Assembly (NCBI RefSeq): GCF_004919685.1
Contig: NZ_SMYZ01000047.1
Span: 1-64,000, forward strand
Source: Mesorhizobium norvegicum
GTDB taxonomy: Bacteria; Pseudomonadota; Alphaproteobacteria; Rhizobiales; Rhizobiaceae
Direction: 5' to 3'
DNA: 64,000 nucleotides
Positions within the stretch are counted from its first letter, which is position 1. Every line of letters begins with the position of its first letter. A program made the translations under genes and the position numbers. Under the pieces are notes generated by a model, which worked only from the letters and a program-made list of their open reading frames with translations, ran no database searches and was not told the origin of the DNA. Positions 8,750 through 17,000 of this stretch are shown here, in pieces.

Positions 8750-9151
8750 ATGCGAACAGATGCGTCGGACCAGCCTCGGTTGGGCCTAATCGTTGGTGGC
8801 GTGCAGAAGGCTGGCACCACCAGCCTGTTCGGCTATCTCAGCGAAACTCCGCAGATGGCAACGCCATCCGTCAAGGAGACGCATTTCTTCGACGACGAGG
8901 CTCGGAACTGGTTCAGGCCGGATTATCCGAGGTTGGAGAGCCTTTTCTCCGAAGATATTGGGATCCGCATTGGATTTGAGGTGACGGAAGTCAGAATGGA
9001 TTCTATCCTGGAATTTGCCGGCATCGGCGATTTCATCGACCAGCCAGCCAAGACTTGTTCAAGTGGCATGTTATGCGTTGCCTTTGCCGTGGCTGCACAC
9101 TTGCCGACAGATATTCTGCTCATAGCGCGGATACGTTCAGCCGTCTTTTGA
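8750..9151 (+). pseudogene. Chimeric remnant: sulfotransferase N-terminus joined to a Wzt fragment
   Basis: A 133-codon open frame made of two unrelated pieces. Residues 11-67 are the start of a sulfotransferase (G-G-V-Q-K-A-G-T-T-S-L, then K-E-T-H-F-F-D). From about residue 72 the protein turns into the middle of a Wzt-type ATPase: I-L-E-F-A-G-I-G-D-F-I-D-Q-P, then C-S-S-G-M-L and A-F-A-V-A-A-H-L-P-T-D-I-L-L-I, where Walker B is already spoiled (A-R instead of D-E). The junction is near 8950. Neither half has its full active site. It starts seven bases after the intact sulfotransferase and may still be transcribed. Confidence 0.75.
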
Positions 9152-9557
9152 CCCAATTTATCTTGGGCCCCTTCGCCCGGAGGTTGCGAAATTTGCGAGC
9201 ATTGGCCTCGTCTAAGGCGTTCGGCGAACAAGCGACTTTTTAACAATCTGATAGCCCACTCGCTGGCGATGGGCAGGCGACAACAGTTCAGATAGCCTAT
9301 AATTCTACCGACTTCGGCTTCGGTGCCGCCGCAGCGTAGTTTCATCCTGGGGCACACGCCCTCGAAGTGACCGAGCAACGCCCTCAGTCAGGCGTATTTC
9401 GAAAAAACATCTGGCTATGCCTCGCGCCCCGCAGTATGCGATACAGGACGGCGGGGGCCGGGGATGGCACTTTGAAAAGGTGGTCGGCCGCGAAGTATCT
9501 TCGTGCTCGCACTTTGCTTATAGTCATGCCCTTGAGCCTGGAGTCTCGTGCCGTCCA
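9152..9557. other. Non-coding stretch ahead of the 4,6-dehydratase gene
   Basis: About 400 bases with no supported gene. The first 230 bases are probably debris from the rearrangement that made the chimeric pseudogene; I recognise no family in any frame. From about 9385 it becomes the promoter region of the downstream gene, and this part is shared with copy A at 7138-7310. Confidence 0.5.
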
Positions 9558-9665
9558 ATGAATTCTTACCTCGAATCAGTATTCGGGCTCAGGCCACAGA
9601 TGCGGCGCGCCTTCATCATGGTGCAGGACGTGGTCATGGTCCTGGTCGCCGTGGCGCTCAGCCTC
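9385..9665 (+). repeat. Copy B of the diverged direct repeat (dehydratase promoter and first codons)
   Basis: This is the intact partner of copy A at 7138-7425: upstream region plus about the first 36 codons of the dehydratase gene. The two direct copies are about 2.25 kb apart and bracket the sulfotransferase and the chimeric pseudogene. Confidence 0.6.
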
Positions 9666-11546
9666 GTGCTTTCGCGGTCGAATCTTTCGTTCGAACCGCT
9701 CTCCAATGAGGGTCTGGCGACTTGGGCGGGCATTGTTCTCATCAGCCATTTTCTATTCCGATATTGTGGCCTCTACACGACCGTCTGGCGCTTTGCCTCG
9801 ACGCCGGACTTTTTCAATATCCTGAAGAGCTGCGCGATTTTGACGCTCACGCTTTACGTGGCTTCGCTGCTGGTTCGTTCCTTCCAGCCCGTGCAGGGGC
9901 TCAACGAACGTCAGTTCATAGTCTTCTTCCTCGTCTCCTTCACCATCATATCGGCGCCGCGGCTGTTCTACCGCTTCCTGCGTGACGGCGAGAGCTGGGG
10001 CATTCTGAGCCGCAAGACCGACAAGACGCAGCCCAAGCGAGCGTTGTTCATTGGCCGCCTCGGCGAGGCCGACCTGATCATTCGCTTCACGCGCACGGCG
10101 CAGCCGGCGGACTATTCCATCGCCGGCATTATGGCGACCGAGCGCGGCGCGCCGTTGGGCACGCGGATTCAAGGTGTTCCGGTGGTGGCGACCCGGCCGC
10201 GTCTGATCGATGTCCTGGAAGACTACGCGACCGGCACCAAAAGCCTGGATCTGCTGATTTTCGGCAGCGGCGCCGAGCACGAGATCGAGGAGTATTCGGA
10301 ACTCGTCCGCGTCGCCCGGCACGGCGACATAAATGTGGTGCAGTTCTCCGGCCTTTCGGAGCTGGAACAGCACGGAAAGCTGGTTCTCGACACCGTCGAG
10401 ATGGAAACGATCCTGCGCCGTCCGACAGTCGCGTCCGATATCGAGCGCATCAGCGCCTTTGTGGGCGGCAAACGTGTTTTGGTCACGGGGGGCGCCGGCT
10501 CGATCGGCCAAACCCTGGTCAAACGGTCGCTGGAGCTGGGAGCGGCGGCGGTGCTGGTCGCCGACAACTCCGAGTTCGGCATTTTCCAGCTGAGCCAGTA
10601 TATCGACGAGAAAGACCACGACCGTCTCAAGGTCCGTATCGTCGATGTCGCGGACCGGCGCCAGATAACGCGTGTCGTCACGGAATTCCGGCCGGACATC
10701 ATCTTTCATGCCGCGGCGCTCAAGCACGTTCCGCTGCTCGAGGAAAACTGGGATTCGGCCATCCAGACCAATATTTTCGGAACACTCGTCTGTGCCGAGG
10801 TCGCCGCCAAATGCGGGGTTGCGCAATTTGTCCTGATATCGAGCGACAAGGCGGTGGATCCCTCATCGGTGCTTGGCATGACGAAGCGGGCTGCCGAACA
10901 GATCGTCAGCGCCTTGCATGGGACGCCATCAGGCGAGCCGGGCGGGCGTCGCTCCGCCACCAAATTCATCGCTGTGCGGTTCGGCAATGTCTTTGGCAGC
11001 AATGGTTCGGTGGCGACCATATTCCAGGCGCAGATCAAGGCTGGGGGACCCGTCACCATCACCGACCGGCGCATGACACGCTATTTCATGACCGTGGCCG
11101 AAGCCGTCGATCTTGTCATCATGTCGGCGGCCGATGCCGCATCGAGGCACAGCGGAGACGATTATGCCGTCTATATGCTCGACATGGGCAAGCCGGTGCC
11201 GATTCTTGAAGTGGCCGAAACGATGATCCGCATGTCCGGAAAGAGCCCATACAAGGACATTGCGATCCGGTTCACCGGCATAAGGCCGGGCGAAAAACTC
11301 CACGAAACGCTGCATGGCGAAGATGAGGAACTCGTCGAACTCGGCATTTCGAAGATTTTTGGCCTCAGCACGGACGTCGTGGAATGGTCGGATGTCCAGG
11401 TCGCGCTCACGGAGCTGCAGCAATCGGCGAAGAACCAGGACAAGGCTGCCGCGCTCGCCGTGTTGGCAAGCCTTGACCGCGCCAAGAAGGCCAGGGGGAG
11501 TGCACGTCAAGACGCGATCCCGAAAACGGCCGGCCAGGCGAGCTAG
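9558..11546 (+). CDS. Membrane-anchored nucleotide-sugar 4,6-dehydratase (WbpM/WreV/CapD family)
   Basis: 662 residues from the ATG at 9558. The first ~150 residues have four hydrophobic helices, followed by a CoA-binding-like domain and a Rossmann domain with T-G-G-A-G-S-I-G at about 312-319. The catalytic block is I-S-S-D-K-A with M-T-K in place of the usual Tyr-x-x-x-Lys, as in long WbpM-type UDP-GlcNAc C6-dehydratases. In Rhizobium etli the homologue WreV starts UDP-QuiNAc synthesis. WreU-like and WreQ-like genes follow within 5 kb, supporting the same role here. The first 47 codons of a longer frame from 9417 lie in the promoter repeat and were not used. Confidence 0.85.
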   Translation: MNSYLESVFGLRPQMRRAFIMVQDVVMVLVAVALSLVLSRSNLSFEPLSNEGLATWAGIVLISHFLFRYCGLYTTVWRFASTPDFFNILKSCAILTLTLYVASLLVRSFQPVQGLNERQFIVFFLVSFTIISAPRLFYRFLRDGESWGILSRKTDKTQPKRALFIGRLGEADLIIRFTRTAQPADYSIAGIMATERGAPLGTRIQGVPVVATRPRLIDVLEDYATGTKSLDLLIFGSGAEHEIEEYSELVRVARHGDINVVQFSGLSELEQHGKLVLDTVEMETILRRPTVASDIERISAFVGGKRVLVTGGAGSIGQTLVKRSLELGAAAVLVADNSEFGIFQLSQYIDEKDHDRLKVRIVDVADRRQITRVVTEFRPDIIFHAAALKHVPLLEENWDSAIQTNIFGTLVCAEVAAKCGVAQFVLISSDKAVDPSSVLGMTKRAAEQIVSALHGTPSGEPGGRRSATKFIAVRFGNVFGSNGSVATIFQAQIKAGGPVTITDRRMTRYFMTVAEAVDLVIMSAADAASRHSGDDYAVYMLDMGKPVPILEVAETMIRMSGKSPYKDIAIRFTGIRPGEKLHETLHGEDEELVELGISKIFGLSTDVVEWSDVQVALTELQQSAKNQDKAAALAVLASLDRAKKARGSARQDAIPKTAGQAS

Positions 11547-11547
11547 A

Positions 11548-11591
11548 GCAATTCCAGGAAAAGTGTGAAACGGTTTTCCGTCCGGAATTGC
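11548..11591. repeat. Palindromic intergenic repeat (AAAAGTGNNAANCGGTTTT family)
   Basis: A 44-base imperfect palindrome starting two bases after the dehydratase stop. The outer arms are GCAATTCC and GGAATTGC, and the core is AAAAGTGTGAAACGGTTTT. The same core occurs in the repeats at 13241, 13298, 26997, 29735 and 40273. Confidence 0.8.
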
Positions 11592-11636
11592 GTCAAATCA
11601 AAGAGATAGATCCAAATAAGAATTCAGAAAGCGATC

Positions 11637-12575
11637 TTGCTGGTGAGCAAAGAAGATCTGCGCATCGCGGTCCTGATGGGCACGAAAGACGGCGCCGCCT
11701 TCATCGATGAGCAGCTGCAATCCCTGCTCGCGCAGTCGCACCCTCTGATCGACCTGTGGATATCCGACGATGGCTCCATCGACGGCACGACCGCCATCAT
11801 CGAGACGTGGAAATCCCGCTGGCTCAAGGGTCGAATGACCCTTGTGGAGGGGCCACGGCAAGGGTTCGCCGCCAATTTCCGATCGATGATCCTCGATCGA
11901 CGCATCGATGCGGACTGCTATGCCTTCTGCGACCAGGACGATATCTGGGAGCCCGACAGGTTGCAGAGCGCCATCAACTGGATACAGGCCCATGACGCAA
12001 AAACCCCGCTGATGTTTTGCTCGCGAACCGCGACCATGACGGAAACGGGAAGTCTTGTCGGCCATTCGCCGCTGTTTGCCCGGCCGCCATCCTTTCGCAA
12101 CGCGCTTGTGCAAAGCATCGCCGGCGGCAACACCATCCTGCTCAACGCTGCGGCACGCGATCTGCTGGCCAGGGCCTCCGCGCGGACCGGGTTCGTCAGC
12201 CACGACTGGTGGGCCTATCTCATCGTGACCGCCGCCGGCGGCATCGTCCGCTACGATCCACGGCCGCTGGTGCGCTACCGGCAGCACGCGGCAAACCTGG
12301 TTGGCGCCAACGTGTCATGGAGAGCAAGGATTTCCCGGCTTGGCCGCCTGTTCAAGGGTGAGTTCGCCGGCTGGACGGATCTCAACCTCGATGGTCTTGC
12401 CGTCAATCGCGGCCTCCTGACCGAGGACGCGGCGGCATGCCTCGACCTGTTCACCAGCGGGCGGCAGGGCGGTCTTTTCCGCCGCTTGGCGGCCTTGCGC
12501 AAAAGCGGTGTCTATCGGCAGACTCTTTCCGGGACCCTGGGGCTCTATCTCGCTTTCATCCTGGGGCGCATCTGA
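11637..12575 (+). CDS. Family 2 glycosyltransferase, rhamnosyltransferase-like
   Basis: About 312 residues. The fold opens with I-A-V-L-M-G-T-K-D-G-A-A-F-I, then W-I-S-D-D-G-S-I-D-G-T and the metal-binding region F-C-D-Q-D-D-I-W, typical of GT2 rhamnosyltransferases that use nucleotide sugars in the cytoplasm. No membrane anchor is evident. The first codons are TTG (11637), CTG, GTG (11643). None has a good ribosome site, so the start is uncertain by two codons. It sits between the dehydratase and the initiating sugar transferase, so it probably adds one O-antigen residue. Acceptor and donor cannot be read from sequence. Confidence 0.78.
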   Translation: MLVSKEDLRIAVLMGTKDGAAFIDEQLQSLLAQSHPLIDLWISDDGSIDGTTAIIETWKSRWLKGRMTLVEGPRQGFAANFRSMILDRRIDADCYAFCDQDDIWEPDRLQSAINWIQAHDAKTPLMFCSRTATMTETGSLVGHSPLFARPPSFRNALVQSIAGGNTILLNAAARDLLARASARTGFVSHDWWAYLIVTAAGGIVRYDPRPLVRYRQHAANLVGANVSWRARISRLGRLFKGEFAGWTDLNLDGLAVNRGLLTEDAAACLDLFTSGRQGGLFRRLAALRKSGVYRQTLSGTLGLYLAFILGRI

Positions 12576-12696
12576 GCATCGAACAGCTGCGTGGCGCGCT
12601 TGGTCAACGGATGAGCTCATGCTACGTCGACCGGATTGACGGGTTTGGCCTGCGGCGCTGCCTCGGGACTTTGGCAGGGAGCATTATCGGCCGTTC

Positions 12697-13236
12697 ATGA
12701 AGGCAGCCAAGCACATCTTCGATCTTGCCGGTGCGGCTCTGCTGCTGGTGGCCACATCTCCTGTTTTGGTGCTGGCCGTCCTTGCCGTTCGGGCATCGTC
12801 GCCCGGTCCGGCTATTTTTTCGCAGATTCGGGTCGGCCGTGACGGTCGGCTTTTTCGCTGCCACAAGTTGCGCACGATGTATGTCGGCACGCCGTCATTG
12901 CCCTCGCATGAGGCGCCGGCGAATTCCGTGACATCGGTTGGAAAGGTCTTGCGGAAGTTCAAGCTCGATGAGCTGCCGCAGTTCTGGAACGTCCTGAAGG
13001 GTGAAATGAGCCTGGTCGGGCCGCGCCCCTGCCTGCCGACCCAAACGGAACTGATCGAGTGCCGCAGGCGGCTGGGGGTTTTGGCCGCGCTTCCGGGCAT
13101 AACCGGCCTGGCCCAGATCAGGGGCATCGACATGTCGAACCCGGAGCTTTTGGCCGAAACGGATGCCGCCTATCTCCGCACAGCGTCGTTCTGGCTCGAC
13201 CTTCGGATCCTGCTTGGAACGCTCCATCGAAGCTGA
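12697..13236 (+). CDS. Polyprenyl-phosphate sugar-1-phosphate transferase (WreU-like)
   Basis: 179 residues, the short form of the bacterial sugar transferase family (PglC/WreU size). One N-terminal hydrophobic segment is followed by K-L-R-T-M, then D-E-L-P-Q-F-W-N-V-L and M-S-L-V-G-P-R-P, the conserved catalytic and substrate motifs. Such enzymes load the first sugar phosphate onto undecaprenyl phosphate. With WreV-like and WreQ-like genes on either side, the initiating residue is likely QuiNAc or its 4-keto precursor, as shown for R. etli. Two palindromic repeats follow its stop. Confidence 0.85.
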   Translation: MKAAKHIFDLAGAALLLVATSPVLVLAVLAVRASSPGPAIFSQIRVGRDGRLFRCHKLRTMYVGTPSLPSHEAPANSVTSVGKVLRKFKLDELPQFWNVLKGEMSLVGPRPCLPTQTELIECRRRLGVLAALPGITGLAQIRGIDMSNPELLAETDAAYLRTASFWLDLRILLGTLHRS

Positions 13237-13240
13237 CAGG

Positions 13241-13341
13241 CCATGATCCCAAAAAGTGGAAGCCGGTTTTGGGAAAGATCATGGCCAGACAAAAAGACCA
13301 TGATCCCGAAAAGTGGTAGCCGGTTTTTGGGAAGATCATGG
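13241..13341. repeat. Tandem pair of 44-base palindromic repeats
   Basis: Two copies (13241-13284 and 13298-13341), 57 bases apart, each with arms CCATGATC and GATCATGG and a core close to AAAAGTGGNAGCCGGTTTT. They differ at a few positions. They lie between two convergent genes and could fold into strong hairpins in transcripts of either strand, so they may also act as a bidirectional stop. Confidence 0.85.
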
Positions 13342-13353
13342 TCAGACAAGACG

Positions 13354-14289
13354 TCAGGATTTACTGAGCCGCGCCAGCTCGGCCAGCCGCTCCAGCGTGC
13401 CGGTTTCAGGCGCCCAGCCCTCCGATACCAGCAGGGCAGGGTCGCATATCTGTGTCGCGGTCAGGCTGTCCCAAAACGCCTGCCTGCCCAACACGCCTGC
13501 TGCCGGCCGCATCAGGCCGGCCGGCACAGTCATCAGGCGCATCGGCCGTCCGAAACCTCTGCGAAAGGCGGCGATGATGGCCTCGACGGCGACCGGTGGC
13601 ACATCGGCGCCAACATAGATTGGGCGAAGTGGCCCCGAATGGCCCAGCAGGTGCGACACAGCTCGCACTGTGGCCTCGGATGACATCAGCGAGCGGCTTC
13701 CCGTCAAGGCGCCCGTCGGCAGCGGCAGTGCCGTATCGGCCAGGCGCATCAGCGTCGCGAGGTTGCCCTTCATGCCGCTCCCATACACAGGAGGCAGGCG
13801 CAACACGGCGGCGTCGGAGCGGCCATGCGATGCATAGGCGTCCAAAACCTTGATCTCGCCCTCGCGCTTCGAGCGTCCATAGGCGCATTGCGGGGCAGGG
13901 GGCGTGTTCTCGTCGATCGTTGCGCTGACGCGAGCACCGATCACGGCCCTGATCGAGGAGAGATGGATGAAGCGTCCGCTTGCCTGGGCGGCCGCTGCAT
14001 GCGCCAGCCGCGCGCTCAATTCCACATTGGCCGCTCGATGGTCGGCTTCGGTGGCATTTCCCTGATCGTTGTTGAGGCCGGCACAATGGACGACATGGGT
14101 CACATCCCTGGTGAGCGCCAGGAAGGCCGCGGCCGGCGCATCGAAATTGGGCATCAGCACCGCGCCATCCGCCGACCCGAGCCTCTCCGGATGGCGGGAG
14201 GCAAGGCGAAGCTCCGCACCGGCTTCGCGAAGATGGTGCACGACAAGACGCCCGATGAAACCCGTCGCGCCCGTGACCAGGACCTTCAT
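13354..14289 (-). CDS. Nucleotide-sugar 4-ketoreductase/epimerase (WbpV/WreQ-like SDR)
   Basis: 311 residues, an extended short-chain dehydrogenase. The NAD(P) loop T-G-A-T-G-F-I-G is at residues 6-13, the active-site Ser is in H-L-S-S-I-R, and Tyr/Lys in Y-G-R-S-K. The WbpV/WreQ group reduces the 4-keto product of WbpM/WreV to UDP-QuiNAc. The neighbouring dehydratase and sugar transferase support that. The start overlaps the ligase stop by four bases (ATGA), so the two are co-translated. An ordinary 4-epimerase role cannot be excluded by sequence alone. Confidence 0.75.
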   Translation of the reverse strand: MKVLVTGATGFIGRLVVHHLREAGAELRLASRHPERLGSADGAVLMPNFDAPAAAFLALTRDVTHVVHCAGLNNDQGNATEADHRAANVELSARLAHAAAAQASGRFIHLSSIRAVIGARVSATIDENTPPAPQCAYGRSKREGEIKVLDAYASHGRSDAAVLRLPPVYGSGMKGNLATLMRLADTALPLPTGALTGSRSLMSSEATVRAVSHLLGHSGPLRPIYVGADVPPVAVEAIIAAFRRGFGRPMRLMTVPAGLMRPAAGVLGRQAFWDSLTATQICDPALLVSEGWAPETGTLERLAELARLSKS

Positions 14290-15611
14290 TGCCTTGCCCG
14301 GAACAGCCGTCGGGCGGCTGATGGAAGTGCCTGCGCTTCCACAACTGGTGGAAGTACCTGCTCTTCCATCAACGGAGCCTGACGTCCGGAGGCAAGATAT
14401 GTTCCGCTCACCAGGAAGACCATCAGCACCGAGTCCAGAATGTCATGGCCGACCAGGATGCCCGTCATTCCGGCCGTCAGATAGGTGATCACCACGACGA
14501 CAATCATCATGGCGCCGAAGCGCTCGATCGGATCGCTGCTGTTTCGCAAGACCCGGGCGGCATTTCCAGCCGCAACGGCAAAGATCGCGGCCAGCGTTAC
14601 GGCGCCCAGAATTCCTGCTTGCACCAAGGCGGTCAGGAAGCCGTTGTGGAAATGGTTGAAGCCGGCGTCCATCGCGAACTGGTCATGAAAGCCTTGCTTG
14701 ATCAAAAGCTGGGTCGCACCCACCCCATGTCCAAACAACGGCATGTCAAGGAATGCTTTGAGGCCGATCTCCCAAAGGGCAACACGTATTCCCAGCGAGC
14801 TGTCATAGTTTCCCTGCGCCCCAAGCGCATCCCAATCGGAGCGCAGAAAGTCGACGCGCCCGGATATCGCCTGGAAGCCGAAAGCGGCGATGACGATGCC
14901 GAACGCCGTCAGCAGCAGCAGCACGCGAATGGCATTCCTGCCTCCGAGCCTCTGATGGTTGATCAGCAGGACAGCGATGCCGGCAATCAGCAGCGCCAGC
15001 CAGGCAATACGCGAACCGGAATAGATGATGGCGATCGTCCCGGCCAGTGTGGCGTAGAAGAGGGGGTTTCGGGCTCGCTCAATGCCTGACAAGGCACCGG
15101 CCACGCAGACCACCACGGCAAGGCAGACGACAGTTGCGAAGACGATCGGATTGCCGGCCCCGCCCTCGGCCCTGACTCCAACCCAATATTGCTGGATGAC
15201 GGCCATGAGCAGCGCGACAAAACAGGCGGCCATGCTGGAGAGCACGATAATGCGGGCAAGCGTGGTTTTCTGCGTGATGCTCCATGTCGAATAGGAGAGG
15301 GGGAAAAACAGGAAGGTCACGAGCGGGATAAGATGTGGTGCATCCCGGACGAACGAGTTGTTGACGATGGAAGCCAACAGATTGGCGGCGCAGTAGGCAT
15401 AGATCGCGACCGTCAGCCAGATCATGGGCCGGTCGGCGTTGAAGCGCCTTTTCCTTAAAGCAATCAGCAGGACGGACGAAAGGCCCCCGCCGTTGAACAC
15501 AAAGCTGACCACCGATCCCAGAACCGGTGGAAAAAAGAAGCAAAGGATGGAGAAGTAGATATTCACCCGCGAAGGCGTGAATTGCTGTCTCAGGGATGAA
15601 AGCCGGCTCAA
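14286..15611 (-). CDS. O-antigen ligase/polymerase family membrane protein
   Basis: 441 residues with about ten to twelve membrane helices. The Wzy_C domain shows S-G-S-R-I-A-W-L, then a large loop with L-G-I-R-V-A-L-W and F-G-H-G-V-G, and H-F-H-N-G-F-L whose His-Asn pair is conserved in WaaL-type ligases. Because export here is by Wzm/Wzt, which does not need a Wzy polymerase, WaaL-type transfer of O-antigen to lipid A-core is the better guess. The C-terminal tail contains a short tandem duplication. Confidence 0.75.
   Translation of the reverse strand: MSRLSSLRQQFTPSRVNIYFSILCFFFPPVLGSVVSFVFNGGGLSSVLLIALRKRRFNADRPMIWLTVAIYAYCAANLLASIVNNSFVRDAPHLIPLVTFLFFPLSYSTWSITQKTTLARIIVLSSMAACFVALLMAVIQQYWVGVRAEGGAGNPIVFATVVCLAVVVCVAGALSGIERARNPLFYATLAGTIAIIYSGSRIAWLALLIAGIAVLLINHQRLGGRNAIRVLLLLTAFGIVIAAFGFQAISGRVDFLRSDWDALGAQGNYDSSLGIRVALWEIGLKAFLDMPLFGHGVGATQLLIKQGFHDQFAMDAGFNHFHNGFLTALVQAGILGAVTLAAIFAVAAGNAARVLRNSSDPIERFGAMMIVVVVITYLTAGMTGILVGHDILDSVLMVFLVSGTYLASGRQAPLMEEQVLPPVVEAQALPSAARRLFRARQ
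14322..14367. repeat. 27-base tandem duplication in the ligase C-terminus
   Basis: TGGAAGTGCCTGCGCTTCC at 14322 recurs as TGGAAGTACCTGCTCTTCC at 14349, two substitutions apart, period 27. It encodes two copies of a Glu/Pro/Ala-rich 9-residue unit in the cytoplasmic tail of the ligase. It is in frame and could vary in copy number between strains. Confidence 0.8.
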
Positions 15612-16092
15612 TTTTCGGGCTCGCTATTTTCGGGACGTTTGATGCGGGGGATCTTGTTTAGCGACGTAAAATGCGCTCGCCTCGAAATTGCCCATGCCTC
15701 ATGATGCACTTGCCCAGCTTCCCGAGGCTGGTATAGCGGCTGGGCTCCCTTTTCGATAGTGTGTCGGAGCCGATTGCCCCTGAAAATCGGCAGCCGGCGC
15801 CGATCGATCAGGGAAAATCCCGGCGGGTCGCGGCCGGTCTGTTCAAGCAATATTTTTCCCGCGTTTTCTCAACTGTTGAGCTTGCGAGCAGGAATTTCCG
15901 GGTTTCTAGGTGTCTGTGGAAAATTCATTCCCGAACCGCGCGCCGCGGGGCCAGTCCAGCATTGTTCTTGACAACAGCGATCTGCTAGAACGCCGGCACG
16001 ACAGAGATTGTCCAGAAGCAAGGCTTGAACCGGGCGCAAAAAGCTCGAGGCAAGGCCTTCTGTTAAAAGGCACGAGAGAACGCTCACAGTCC
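15612..16092. other. Divergent intergenic region ahead of cysD
   Basis: 481 bases between the ligase gene (leaving left) and cysD. An open extension of cysD back to 15910 exists but does not look like CysD and was not used. Nested hairpin sequence is visible at 15712-15745 (GCCCAGC ... GCTGGGC, followed by TCCCTTTT). A TTGACA at 15968-15973 could be a -35 box, but no convincing -10 stands at the right distance. Nothing else is recognisable. Confidence 0.5.
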
Positions 16093-16998
16093 ATGACAAC
16101 AGCGCTTACGCATCTTCAGCGGCTTGAAGCCGAATCCATTCATGTGTTCCGTGAGGTTGCGGCCGCTTTCACCAAGCCGGTCATGCTCTATTCGGTCGGC
16201 AAGGATTCATCCGTGCTGATGCACCTGGCGATGAAGGCCTTTTATCCCGCCAAGCCGCCGTTCCCCTTTCTTCACGTCGACACGACATGGAAGTTCCGCG
16301 AGATGATCGCCTTTCGCGATCAGATGGCGCAGAAACTCGGCTTCGATCTCCTGGTTCATGTCAACGAAGACGGCGTGCGCGACAACATCAATCCATTCGA
16401 CCACGGTTCGAACACGCACACCCATGTGATGAAGACCGTGGCGTTGCGCCAGGCGCTCGACAAATACGGTTTCGACGCGGCCTTTGGCGGCGCTCGTCGC
16501 GATGAGGAGAAATCGCGCGCCAAGGAGCGCATCTTTTCCTTCCGCAACGCCCAGCATGTGTGGGATCCTAAGAACCAACGCCCCGAGATGTGGAAGATAT
16601 TCAACACCCGCATCGCATCGGGTGAATCGATCCGCGTCTTTCCGCTGTCGAACTGGACCGAACTCGATATCTGGCAGTACATCCTGCAGGAAAGTATCCC
16701 GATCGTGCCGCTCTATTTCGCTAAGGAAAGGCCTGTGGTGGAACGCGACGGCATGCTGATCCTGCGGGATGACGAGCGCATGAAACTGCGCCCCGGCGAG
16801 ACAGTGGAGAACCGGCTGGTGCGGTTCCGCACGCTGGGCTGCTATCCACTGACCGGCGCCATCGAGTCGAATGCCGACACACTGGAAGCCATCGTCGGCG
16901 AAATGCTGACTGCGCGTACGTCCGAACGGCAGGGTCGCCTGATCGACCGCGATGAAGCCGGCTCGATGGAAAAGAAGAAGCGCGAGGGGTACTTTTGA
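16093..16998 (+). CDS. cysD: Sulfate adenylyltransferase subunit 2
   Basis: 301 residues from the ATG at 16093, the usual CysD length. The PP-loop V-G-K-D-S-S-V-L is at about residues 36-43 and G-G-A-R-R-D-E-E-K-S-R-A-K is the family's substrate loop. With CysN it makes APS from sulfate and ATP. The stop overlaps or abuts the start of cysNC. No cysH, cysG or cysJI genes lie nearby, so this copy may supply PAPS for sulfation rather than assimilation (inference). Confidence 0.95.
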   Translation: MTTALTHLQRLEAESIHVFREVAAAFTKPVMLYSVGKDSSVLMHLAMKAFYPAKPPFPFLHVDTTWKFREMIAFRDQMAQKLGFDLLVHVNEDGVRDNINPFDHGSNTHTHVMKTVALRQALDKYGFDAAFGGARRDEEKSRAKERIFSFRNAQHVWDPKNQRPEMWKIFNTRIASGESIRVFPLSNWTELDIWQYILQESIPIVPLYFAKERPVVERDGMLILRDDERMKLRPGETVENRLVRFRTLGCYPLTGAIESNADTLEAIVGEMLTARTSERQGRLIDRDEAGSMEKKKREGYF

Positions 16999-17000
16999 CC

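Noticed and set aside
9152..9378. Possible transposase or other gene in the debris ahead of the dehydratase, minus strand
   Set aside because: The open frame shows no DDE, helix-turn-helix or inverted ends that I can recognise.
15968..15996. TTGACA as a cysD promoter
   Set aside because: No -10-like hexamer at 16-18 bases; kept only as a remark in the intergenic entry.
15910..16092. Upstream extension of cysD by 61 codons
   Set aside because: Standard CysD proteins are about 301 residues and begin at the ATG at 16093; the extension is intergenic sequence.
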